Positions 36,217-43,808 of a stretch of 64,000 nt of DNA are shown here, in pieces. The notes beneath the pieces are model-generated. The model was not told the origin of the DNA, did no database searches, and worked only from the letters and a program-made list of their open reading frames with translations. Within the stretch, counting starts at the first letter, position 1. Every line of letters starts with the position of its first letter. The position numbers and the translations under genes are program-made. Origin of the DNA: Luteimonas cucumeris (GTDB lineage Bacteria; Pseudomonadota; Gammaproteobacteria; Xanthomonadales; Xanthomonadaceae); NCBI RefSeq assembly GCF_007830035.1, contig NZ_VLKN01000001.1:496001-560000 (forward strand), written 5' to 3'.

Positions 36217-37877
36217 GTCGTAGCGTCGCGCGCATCATCATCCTGCTGTCGTTGTTGCTGCCGGCGTTCGCGCTGCAGGCACAGACACGTGCCTGGCTGG
36301 ACCGCGACCAGATCGCGCTGGGCGAAACCGCCACGCTCAACATAGAGACCGACCAGTCCGGCACCGATGCGCCGGATTACTCCGCGCTGCTGCGCGATTT
36401 CGAGCTCAGCGGCCACACCAGCAGCCGCCAGTTCGTGATGGAAAACGGCCAGAGCCGCTCGCGCGTGCTGTACGCGGTGGCGCTGGAGCCCAGGCGCGAG
36501 GGCGCGCTGGAGATTCCCGCGCTGGAAGTCGGCACGCAGCGCACGCAGCCGTTGACGCTGACCGTCACGCCTGCGGCCGCAGCGCCGGCGCGCACGGGTG
36601 GCCAGGTCTTCATCGAGGTCGAGGTCGACGATGAGGAGCCCTACGTGCAGCAGGCCGTCGGCCTGGTGATGCGGCTGTACTACGCGGTGCCCCTGCTGTC
36701 CGGCCAACTGGAGCTGGACACGCCCGAGGGCGCATCGATGCAGCGCGTCGGCGAGGACCTGCAGTACGCGCGCGAAATAGACGGCCGCCGCTACAACGTG
36801 GTCGAACGACGCATGCTGCTGATTCCCGAGCGCAGCGGCACCTTGAACATTCCCGCTGCGCGTTTCCGCGGTCGTGGCGCCGGCGGTTTCTTCGACGACA
36901 TGCTCGGCGATGGACAACGCGAACTGCGTGCCAGCAGCGCGCCGCGATTCCTGAAAGTGCTGCCGGTGCCGACCAATGCGCCGCAGCCGTGGCTGCCCTT
37001 GCGCGACCTGCGCCTGCGCTACATCGCCACACCGCAGCAGGCGCGTGCCGGCGAAGCGGCGACGGTGGTGATCGAGGCGACGGCCGACGGCGCGACGGCA
37101 GCGCAGATGCCGGAACTGCAGCTGTCCGGCAGCGATGGCGCGCAGGTGTTCGCCGAGCCGGTGCAGAGCGACGAAAGTTTCGTCGACGGCCGTCCGCAGG
37201 TGAAGCTGACGCGTCGCTTTTCGATCGTGCCGGCACGCGACGGCAAGCTGACGCTGCAGGGACCACGCCTGGGATGGTGGGATGTACGCGCCGACGCGGC
37301 GAAAACCGCCACCTTGCCGCCACTGGCCTTGCAGGTGGCGCCGGGTTCCGGCAACACCCGCGCGCCGGTTGCGCCGACGACGGCAGCGCAGCCCGAAAAC
37401 ACGCAACGCTGGATCCGCATCCCCGGCGTGCAGCACGGCGTCGGCGTGTGGGCGGTGACCACGGTGGTGTTCGCGCTGCTGTGGCTGCTGACGCTGGCCT
37501 GGGGATTGCACCGCCGCCATGGCGCGGTCGCGACTTCCGCACCGATGAAGGCGACGACGGTCGCTGCCGGCGGGCAGTCGCTGTCCGACCTGAAGCGCGT
37601 GCTCGACGCCGGCGATCTCGCCGACATCACCGACACGCTCTGTACCATGGCGACGCCGCCAGTGACGGACCTCGATGCCTTGCTGCAACGGCTCGATGAT
37701 GGCGCGCAACGCGATGCGGTCGAACAGCTGCGTCGCGCGCGCTGGGGCGGTGGCGATGCCGTCGCCGCACGCGCCGCATTGCGAGACGCATTCAAGGCTG
37801 GTCCGTCATGGCGGCAGAGCGGGGTGGCCAAGGAATCGCCATTGCCGCCGCTGTATCCGGGGCGCGGCGCGGCCTAG
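36213..37877 (+). CDS. BatD family protein
   Basis: The 554-residue protein has a signal peptide (cleavage near LQA-QTRAW), several periplasmic immunoglobulin-like beta domains (QIALGETATLNIETD, FELSGHTSSRQF, VFIEVEVDDEEPYVQQAVGL), one transmembrane helix (about residues 408-428) and a cytoplasmic helical tail. This matches BatD (oxygen tolerance) proteins, which probably scaffold BatA and BatB in the periplasm. It is the last gene of the moxR-bat operon; no canonical terminator follows, but a long inverted repeat lies 46 bp downstream. Confidence 0.9.
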   Translation: MSRSVARIIILLSLLLPAFALQAQTRAWLDRDQIALGETATLNIETDQSGTDAPDYSALLRDFELSGHTSSRQFVMENGQSRSRVLYAVALEPRREGALEIPALEVGTQRTQPLTLTVTPAAAAPARTGGQVFIEVEVDDEEPYVQQAVGLVMRLYYAVPLLSGQLELDTPEGASMQRVGEDLQYAREIDGRRYNVVERRMLLIPERSGTLNIPAARFRGRGAGGFFDDMLGDGQRELRASSAPRFLKVLPVPTNAPQPWLPLRDLRLRYIATPQQARAGEAATVVIEATADGATAAQMPELQLSGSDGAQVFAEPVQSDESFVDGRPQVKLTRRFSIVPARDGKLTLQGPRLGWWDVRADAAKTATLPPLALQVAPGSGNTRAPVAPTTAAQPENTQRWIRIPGVQHGVGVWAVTTVVFALLWLLTLAWGLHRRHGAVATSAPMKATTVAAGGQSLSDLKRVLDAGDLADITDTLCTMATPPVTDLDALLQRLDDGAQRDAVEQLRRARWGGGDAVAARAALRDAFKAGPSWRQSGVAKESPLPPLYPGRGAA

Positions 37878-37923
37878 ATCGCGTCCGCCATCGCTGGAAT
37901 GGAGCTGCGCGGCTCACTCACTT

Positions 37924-38004
37924 TGTCATCCCGAACGCAGTGAGGGATCTGCTTGTGCATCGCACAAATCCGAAAGCAGGTCCCTCACTGCGTTCGGGGT
38001 GACA
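37924..38004. repeat. Long inverted repeat between batD and the symporter gene
   Basis: Arms of 24 bp (37924-37947 and 37981-38004, one mismatch) begin TGTCATCCCGAACGCAGTGA; a nested small hairpin (TGTGC-ATC-GCACA region) sits in the centre. This is the widespread GTCATCCCGAACG-type intergenic repeat. It could act as a terminator or mRNA stabiliser. It is the main content of the 246-bp gap. Confidence 0.8.
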
Positions 38005-38123
38005 GCAAAAAACCATCAGCCGAATCCCAAGTACCGACCGCATGTCCGGAAACATCGCGGGCCCACATCCGGAAGCTCCGGCGCCCATGGGTTATCCTGC
38101 CGCGACTTCGAGCGGGAACCAGC

Positions 38124-39434
38124 ATGGCCGACGAACGCACTCCGCCACCCCATAAGATGCCGTTGCACTGGAAGATCGCGATCGGCTTCTTCGCCGGCCT
38201 GCTGCTGGGCATGCTGGTGCATTACGGCATCGGTGCCGACACCGGTTGGGTGCAGTGGCTGACCAAGTACGTCACGCAGCCGTTCGCCACGCTGTTCCTG
38301 AGCCTGATCTTCATGCTGATCGTGCCGCTGCTGTTTTCGGCGCTGGTGGTCGGCGTGTCGGAGATGGGCGACATCCGCTCGCTGGGACGGATCGGCTGGC
38401 GCACGCTGGCCTATACCGTGCTGCTGTCCGGTATCGCGGTGATCGTCGGCCTGTTGATGGTCAACCTGTTCCAGCCCGGCACCGGTGTCGACCAGGCGCT
38501 CGCGCAGCAGCTGCTGAGCGAAAGCGCCGAGCGCACCCAGGCCATCGTCCGCGACAGCGCGGTGCAGCCGCGCGGCATGGACATGCTGCTGTCGATCGTG
38601 CCGCAGAACGTGATCGGCGCGGCATCGAGCAACGCCAGCATCCTGGCGCTGATGTTCTTCGCACTGATGTTCGGCGTCGGCATCGTGCTGAGCAAGGCCA
38701 CGCCGGCGATCGAGACGTTGCGCCGCGGCATCGAAGGCCTGTTCGAAGTGTCGATGACGCTGATCGGCCTGGTGATCCGCCTCGCGCCGTACGCGGTGTT
38801 CTGCTTCATGTTCAACCTGGCGGTACTGTTCGGCTGGGACCTGCTGCTGCGGCTGGGCGCCTACGTGCTGGTGGTGGTTGCCGCGCTCGCCTTCCACATG
38901 CTGGTGGTGTATTCGGCGGCGCTGAAGTTCATCGGCGGCTACTCGCCGGCGAAATTCTTCAAGGGCGTGCAGGAAGCGATGCTGATGGCGTTCTCCACCG
39001 CGTCCAGCAACGCCACGCTGCCGACCGCGCTGCGCGTGGCCGACGAGGAACTGCGCCTGCCGCGCAAGGTGTCGCGCTTCGTGCTGACCGTCGGTGCCAC
39101 CGCCAACCAGAACGGCACGGCGCTGTTCGAAGGCGTGACGGTGATCTTCCTGGCGCAATTCTTCGGCGTCGACCTGAGCCTGGGCCAGCAGGTGATGGTG
39201 ATGCTGGTGTGCATCCTTGGCGGCATCGGCACGGCCGGCGTACCGTCGGGCTCGTTGCCGGTGGTGGCGCTGATCTGCGCGATGGTCGGCGTGCCGCCGG
39301 AAGGCATCGGCCTGGTGCTGGGCGTGAACCACTTCCTCGACATGTGCCGCACCACGGTCAACGTCACCGGCGACCTGGGCATCGCGGCGATGGTGTCGCG
39401 CGGCGAGAAGGATGGGCCGAGCCTGGCGGACTGA
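38124..39434 (+). CDS. Dicarboxylate/amino acid:cation symporter (DAACS family)
   Basis: The 436-residue inner-membrane transporter has about eight transmembrane segments and two re-entrant hairpins: the serine-rich tip STASSNATLPTA, the unwound helix motif N328-Q-N-G-T332, GIGTAGVPSGS and NHFLDMCRTTVNVTGD. The NMDGT motif of sodium-coupled glutamate/aspartate homologues is NQNGT here, so the aspartate that helps bind a sodium ion is asparagine, hinting at different ion coupling. The conserved arginine/asparagine region of TM8 (CRTTVNVTGD) is kept. Likely substrates are dicarboxylates or amino acids. The start at 38124 follows a GGGA site. Confidence 0.9.
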   Translation: MADERTPPPHKMPLHWKIAIGFFAGLLLGMLVHYGIGADTGWVQWLTKYVTQPFATLFLSLIFMLIVPLLFSALVVGVSEMGDIRSLGRIGWRTLAYTVLLSGIAVIVGLLMVNLFQPGTGVDQALAQQLLSESAERTQAIVRDSAVQPRGMDMLLSIVPQNVIGAASSNASILALMFFALMFGVGIVLSKATPAIETLRRGIEGLFEVSMTLIGLVIRLAPYAVFCFMFNLAVLFGWDLLLRLGAYVLVVVAALAFHMLVVYSAALKFIGGYSPAKFFKGVQEAMLMAFSTASSNATLPTALRVADEELRLPRKVSRFVLTVGATANQNGTALFEGVTVIFLAQFFGVDLSLGQQVMVMLVCILGGIGTAGVPSGSLPVVALICAMVGVPPEGIGLVLGVNHFLDMCRTTVNVTGDLGIAAMVSRGEKDGPSLAD

Positions 39435-39741
39435 ATCCGGCGCGGCTCTGCCACCCACCGTGGTTGGAAACCGCTGCGGACTGCAGGCAGCGCTGACGCG
39501 GTAAACTCCGTCAGGGGGTCGACGCAATCCGTCGACGATGGGGGAAGCGGATGTTTGCGCCGGATGGGGTCGGTGTCTGCGATCACCGGCCACCGGCTCG
39601 CCGCGCATTGCGGCGTGTCATGACATGGCGGTTGCGATCGCGCCGGCATGCACAAGCAGCGGACAGGCCGGTCAACGCGGCGAAGCGTTGGCCCGATGCG
39701 CACACGTGCGTTCGCGATCTGCGCGCGCGCAGGGCACGGCC
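39435..39741. other. Intergenic region before the BTAD-FHA regulator
   Basis: This 307-bp stretch has no convincing gene. It contains a GTCGACG direct repeat (around 39517-39536), a GTCATGAC palindrome near 39617-39624, and an in-frame open extension (from 39538) of the downstream gene whose translation looks non-coding. A promoter for the regulator is expected here but I cannot place it. Confidence 0.5.
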
Positions 39742-41013
39742 ATGCTGAAACTGCACCTGCTCGGCGAACGTCGCCTGACCACCGAGGGCGCGGACACCGG
39801 CGCATCGATCCGTTACCGCAAGGGCTGGGCGCTGCTGGGCTATCTGGCGGTCGAACGCGGTCGCCACCACCCGCGCGAGGAACTCGCCGAACTGCTGTGG
39901 CCGGAGCTGTCGCCGATCGCCGCGCGCACCAACCTGCGCCAGGTGCTGGCCGACCTCAACCATGTGCTCGACCAGCACGGTGGCGCGCGCCTGATGACCG
40001 TGAGCCGCGACACGGTGGGCCTGTTTCCGTGCCAGGAAGTGGCCATCGACCTGCAGATGCTCGAAGCCGCCGAAGCCTTGTTGCTGGACGAACCGGACGA
40101 CACCGCGCTGGCCGCGGTCGAGCAGCATGTCGGTCTGCTCGGTGGCGATTTCATGGCCGGATTGTCGTTGCCCGACTGCGACAGCTACGAAGACTGGCTG
40201 CGGCTGGCGCGGCAGCGGCTGGCGGCGAGCACGCGCGAACTGCTGACCCGCCTGTGTCGCGCGCAGCAGGCGCGCGGCCGGCTGCCGCAGGCGATCATCA
40301 GCGCGCGCCGGCTGGTGGCGCTGGACGAGTGGAACGAGGAACACCAGCGCGAGTTCATGCGGCTGCTGGCCGCCGCCGGTCTGTACCAGCCGGCGCTGGT
40401 GCAATACCGCACGCTGGCGACCAGCCTGCAGACCGAACTGGCGACCACGCCGGAGCCGCGCACGCAGGCACTGGCCGCGCAGATCGAAGCCGAATACCGG
40501 CGCGGACTGGCGACGCCGGCAGCGGGCGGGTCGAGCGAGAAGGCGTTGATGCGGCGCCTGAAACACTGGATCCGCAGCGATCCGGGTGCCGACGATGTCG
40601 CCGCCAGTGGTTTTTTCGATGCACCGTCCACTCTGCATACGCGGCCACAGACGACCGGATCGCTGCCCGCGCGCGGCAGCGGCGATGGCTGGCTGATCGT
40701 CGCCGAAGGCGCGCAACGGCGTCGCCGCATCGCGATCACCACCGCACCGCTGGTGATCGGGCGTTCGCGCGACAACGGACTGTGCATCGCGCACGAAACC
40801 GTATCGCGCCAGCACTGCGCGATCTGGCGCGAAGGCGAGGACTTCCGCATCCGCGACCTCGGCTCGACCAACGGCACCCGCGTCAACGACGCTAGCGTGC
40901 AGGAAGCCGAACTGGCCGACGGCGACCACGTGGTGCTGGGCGAGACGGTGCTGCGCTTCGTCCGCGGCGACGACCTGCCGACCATGGAAGACGAAGTGCC
41001 GACGACGCGCTGA
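39742..41013 (+). CDS. BTAD (SARP-like) and FHA domain regulator
   Basis: The 423-residue cytoplasmic protein begins with a winged-helix domain of the OmpR/SARP type (about 1-95: MLKLHLLGERRLTT, LAELLWPELSPIAARTNLRQ) followed by a bacterial transcriptional activation domain of TPR-like helices (about 100-250). After a linker it ends with an FHA phosphothreonine-binding domain (about 335-405: LVIGRSRDNGL, SRQHC, DLGSTNGTRVND). All FHA signature residues are present, so it should read a Ser/Thr-kinase signal. No kinase is in the window. It lies between the symporter and the convergent pilus-like operon, whose control is a possible but unproven role. Confidence 0.85.
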   Translation: MLKLHLLGERRLTTEGADTGASIRYRKGWALLGYLAVERGRHHPREELAELLWPELSPIAARTNLRQVLADLNHVLDQHGGARLMTVSRDTVGLFPCQEVAIDLQMLEAAEALLLDEPDDTALAAVEQHVGLLGGDFMAGLSLPDCDSYEDWLRLARQRLAASTRELLTRLCRAQQARGRLPQAIISARRLVALDEWNEEHQREFMRLLAAAGLYQPALVQYRTLATSLQTELATTPEPRTQALAAQIEAEYRRGLATPAAGGSSEKALMRRLKHWIRSDPGADDVAASGFFDAPSTLHTRPQTTGSLPARGSGDGWLIVAEGAQRRRRIAITTAPLVIGRSRDNGLCIAHETVSRQHCAIWREGEDFRIRDLGSTNGTRVNDASVQEAELADGDHVVLGETVLRFVRGDDLPTMEDEVPTTR

Positions 41014-41155
41014 TGCGAGGGCGGACTTGGCCTGCTCAAACAGGCGGGTGTCACCGCGAACGAGTTCATGCAGATGTTTTGACTGACGTGGCGTTCAATC
41101 GCGGCCCGTCCCTAAAGCGTCTTGAGCGGAGGCTCGTTCTGCTGCTTCTGCCTTT

Positions 41156-41480
41156 AAAAGCCGTCATCCCCGCGAAGGCGGGACAAGCGCGCAGCGCAGA
41201 ACGTCCGAAGGACGGCCCCGACGGGGTGAGCTGCGCGAACAATCCAGCGACTTTGCTCCTTGCTGGTATTGCGACGCCTGCTCCGCTGCTCTTGCCGCAA
41301 GGTCAGCAGCTTCCGCCCGCTGCGCGTGCGGGTCACTTTCTCTTGATGGGGCCAAGAGAAAGTAACCAAAGAGAAGGCCCTTCCCCGACGAATCAATCCT
41401 GCAAGGTGGGTTGTGGCACGCGATTTTCCGACTCGCCATCCATGGCTCGGTCGGAAAACGGCGGCCATCCATGGCCGCCG
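41156..41480. repeat. Mosaic of intergenic palindromes
   Basis: Several palindromic elements lie together with no gene: a GTCATCCCCGCGAAGGCGGG element at about 41162-41181, a 14-bp inverted repeat with one mismatch at 41331-41344 / 41354-41367 (GGTCACTTTCTCTT and complement), and a 10-bp perfect hairpin at 41459-41480 (CGGCGGCCAT, CC, ATGGCCGCCG). These are repeat types commonly seen between genes in this group. Short open frames across them are low-complexity and unsupported. Confidence 0.7.
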
Positions 41481-41561
41481 CCCTCCGGGTCTATGGAGTG
41501 ACACGGGGGACTATCGCTTCGTGCTGACAGCGACTAACCGCGAGTGCTGTTGCTTCGTTGC

Positions 41562-41861
41562 CCCGCCGAAGGACAGAAAGTCCGTCGGGGCAAGGGAGCC
41601 CCGGCAGTTCGACAAAAAGTCCCGGCCGAGGGGCACGGGAGCCGTGGTCGAGGGGCAAAAAGTCCCGACCGAGGGGCGCAGGAGCCCCGGCCGAAGGGCA
41701 AAAAGTCCCGACCGAGGGGCACGGGAGCCCCGGCGGAGGGGCAAAAAGTCCCGCCAGGAGGGCACATGAGCTCCAGCCGAGGGGCAAAAAGTCCCGATCG
41801 AGCGGCAAAAAGTCTCGGCCGAGAGGCGAAGGAGCCCCGATGGAGGGGCAAAAAGTCCCGG
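41562..41861. repeat. 21-bp tandem repeat array, about 14 units
   Basis: About 14 degenerate 21-bp units run without spacers. Many alternate between type A (core GGGGCAAAAAGTCCC) and type B (core GGGGCACGGGAGCCCC), giving a partial 42-bp higher-order period. Most cores can form a small stem (GGGGC with GTCCC or GCCCC) on the plus strand. Because 21 is divisible by three, all reading frames stay open and long spurious ORFs cross it. It lies 42 bp past the end of the minus-strand pilus-like operon. Confidence 0.9.
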
Positions 41862-41902
41862 CCGGAGGCCAGCGAAGCCGCTGCAGCCTCCGAAACCCGC
41901 GA

Positions 41903-42601
41903 TCACTGGGTCATGCGCAGGTACGCGCTGACCTCGGCTTCCTGTTCGTCCGGGCCGGTGAAGCCGCTCATGGTGTCGTCGGATTCCAGGCTCCAGGGGC
42001 TGGCGGCGGCGACATTGGCGTCGTGCATGCCTGCCTCGCGCCACTGGCCGTGGCGTGCGTCGATGCCGCCGTCGACCTTGCTGTCCAGCAGCCGCGCCAG
42101 CTCCGGAGTCAGGCCTTCCAGGCGCAGCACGTTGCGCGTGCGCGTGCCGTAGTTGCCGACGCTGCCCTGCGGTTCGGACCATTGCACTGCGCCGAAGCAC
42201 GCGCGCAGTTCGTGCGGCTGGCCGCGGCTGTCCTGGTAGACGTAGCGGTTGTTGAGTCCTTCCGCGCGACCGGCCGGCAGCGTCACGCCGCGCGCGAGCA
42301 TGGCGTTGAGCAGGTTGTCGTCGCACAGGAAATTGTTGAGGCCGTTGTTGACCCGACCGCTGGGGTTGTCGAAGTTGTCGCCCGGCACAACGCCGGCGCC
42401 GTCGACGTGGTGCTGGTAGGCCAGCACCCAGGCCTGCACGAAGTCGTGGCTCAGCCGCTCGGCCGCGGCGCTGCGGTAGACGTCGCGGCCCACCGTCATC
42501 GCACCGACGACCAGCGCGATGATGACCAGCACCACCGACATTTCGACGAGGGTGAAGCCGCTGGTGTGGCGGGAACGACGGCAATGGCGTTGAAGAGGCA
42601 T
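41903..42601 (-). CDS. Prepilin-like protein, last gene of the MSHA-like operon
   Basis: The 232-residue protein has a prepilin leader and cleavage site (SG-FTLVEMSVVLVIIALVVG) with the conserved Glu at +5 of the mature protein. It resembles the 271-residue prepilin at the other end of the operon: GRDVYRSAAAERL, NNRYVYQDSRGQP, GLTPELARLLDSKVDGG and a C-terminus ending YLRMTQ (the partner ends HLKMNQ). The start at 42601 has AGGAA seven bases upstream. It is probably a major or minor pilin, matured by a prepilin peptidase encoded elsewhere. Confidence 0.88.
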   Translation of the reverse strand: MPLQRHCRRSRHTSGFTLVEMSVVLVIIALVVGAMTVGRDVYRSAAAERLSHDFVQAWVLAYQHHVDGAGVVPGDNFDNPSGRVNNGLNNFLCDDNLLNAMLARGVTLPAGRAEGLNNRYVYQDSRGQPHELRACFGAVQWSEPQGSVGNYGTRTRNVLRLEGLTPELARLLDSKVDGGIDARHGQWREAGMHDANVAAASPWSLESDDTMSGFTGPDEQEAEVSAYLRMTQ

Positions 42602-42647
42602 GTCGGTTTCCTGCGGGGCGTCGGTGATGTGCATGACGCCGGGGTGT

Positions 42648-43808
42648 TCAGTACAGGCCGGCGGCGTCGCCGGTCTTGGCGTGTTCGAGTACCTGGGGTT
42701 CCAGCGCGGCGGCTTCATCGATGCGGGGATCGACGTCCTCGTAAGCCTGCTCGGCCGCCGTGAGCGCGGAATCGGCGTAGCCGGTCATCACCGAGGCAGT
42801 GATGGTGACCGCTACGGCGGCTGCGGTGGCCACCGAGGCCAGCGCCACCTTGTAGGTCGCGACCGCGCCGAACGTGAGCAGGCCCTCGGCGATGGTGTCG
42901 GCAATGCCGCCGGCCGCGCCGGCGGTCGCCGATGCGCCGGCCAGGACCGCGCCGGCACCGTTGGCGACGTTGGCCTCGGCCAGCTTCACCGAGATCGCCA
43001 GCTGCTTCTTGTAGTCCTTCATCGCGACGTGCATCAGCGCGATCGATGCCGCCGCGTTGAAATGCGCGTGGCCGGCGGCAGCGAGGTTGTCGCCGCAGCG
43101 CATCCGCGTCCACAGCTGGTCGAGACCGACGGCCAGCACGCGGTCGTGGTAAGTCGGGCCCTGCGGACGACGCGGCGAGTCGAATGCGGGCGTGGAGCCG
43201 CTCTGGTGGCTGCTGAAGTCGCCGCCGCCACGTGGAAGCGCCAGCGCGTAGGCGACATGCGCCTCGGGCTGGCTGCTGGCCGCGGCGCGGGTGACGTGCA
43301 GGTAGCCGGTATCCAGCGGCAACTGACCGGCATTGCGCAGCGCCCAGCACAGGTCTAGCCCGTTTGCTGTAGCGGGGTTCAATGGCAATTCGGTCCCGGT
43401 CTCGCCGATCACCTGCAGCGGGTCGTAGCGGTCGCGCTTGTCGGTCAGGTCGGCGTCTTCGCGGCGCGAGGCGGGGCGACGCAGCACGCCGTAGCGGATC
43501 CTGCGCGCATTGGCGTCCGGCAGGCCGAGCGTCTTGTATGGCAGGCGGCCGACTTGGCCCGCGGCGCAGTCCTCGATGCCGCCACCATCGCTGTCCGGAC
43601 AGGGCAGGCGGCTGTTGACCATGGCGTAGGCCAGCAGGGCGTCGTCGGCGCGGGTCAGCAGGCTGCGGCTGGCGACTTCGCGCTGCTCGTGCGCAGCGGT
43701 GCCCAGGAAGCGCACCAGCAGCAGGGTGACGAGGCCGAGGACGACCAGCACCACGGCCAGTTCGACCAGCGAGAAGCCGCGCTGGCGGTGGTCGATGCGT
43801 GCGGTCAT
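42648..43808 (-). CDS. Large pseudopilin-like protein (386 residues)
   Basis: This predicted protein has a class III leader and site (RG-FSLVELAVVLVVLGLVTLLL), then the shared signature RLPCPD...C...GRLPYKTLGL...IRYGVLR and the motif NGLDLC. The C-terminal half holds long hydrophobic Ala/Val-rich segments (AGAVLAGASATAGAAGGIAD, VALASVATAAAVAVTITASV) unusual for pseudopilins, which are normally 100-250 residues. The start overlaps the stop of the upstream 354-residue paralogue by 4 bp. Possible roles are a tip adhesin or specialised minor pilin; no function can be assigned. Confidence 0.8.
   Translation of the reverse strand: MTARIDHRQRGFSLVELAVVLVVLGLVTLLLVRFLGTAAHEQREVASRSLLTRADDALLAYAMVNSRLPCPDSDGGGIEDCAAGQVGRLPYKTLGLPDANARRIRYGVLRRPASRREDADLTDKRDRYDPLQVIGETGTELPLNPATANGLDLCWALRNAGQLPLDTGYLHVTRAAASSQPEAHVAYALALPRGGGDFSSHQSGSTPAFDSPRRPQGPTYHDRVLAVGLDQLWTRMRCGDNLAAAGHAHFNAAASIALMHVAMKDYKKQLAISVKLAEANVANGAGAVLAGASATAGAAGGIADTIAEGLLTFGAVATYKVALASVATAAAVAVTITASVMTGYADSALTAAEQAYEDVDPRIDEAAALEPQVLEHAKTGDAAGLY

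Noticed and set aside
39538-39741. N-terminal extension of the BTAD-FHA regulator
   Set aside because: The extra 68 residues have no similarity to the winged-helix family, whereas MLKLHLLGE at 39742 is the typical beginning.
41562-41861. Possible CRISPR array
   Set aside because: The units are contiguous 21-mers with no unique spacers, are degenerate, and have no cas genes nearby.
41511-42584. Long minus-strand open frames crossing the 21-bp array (and plus-strand counterparts from 41544 and 41558)
   Set aside because: A repeat length divisible by three keeps every frame open; the real prepilin ends at 41903 in another frame and the translations are simple repeats. A repeat protein is not formally excluded.
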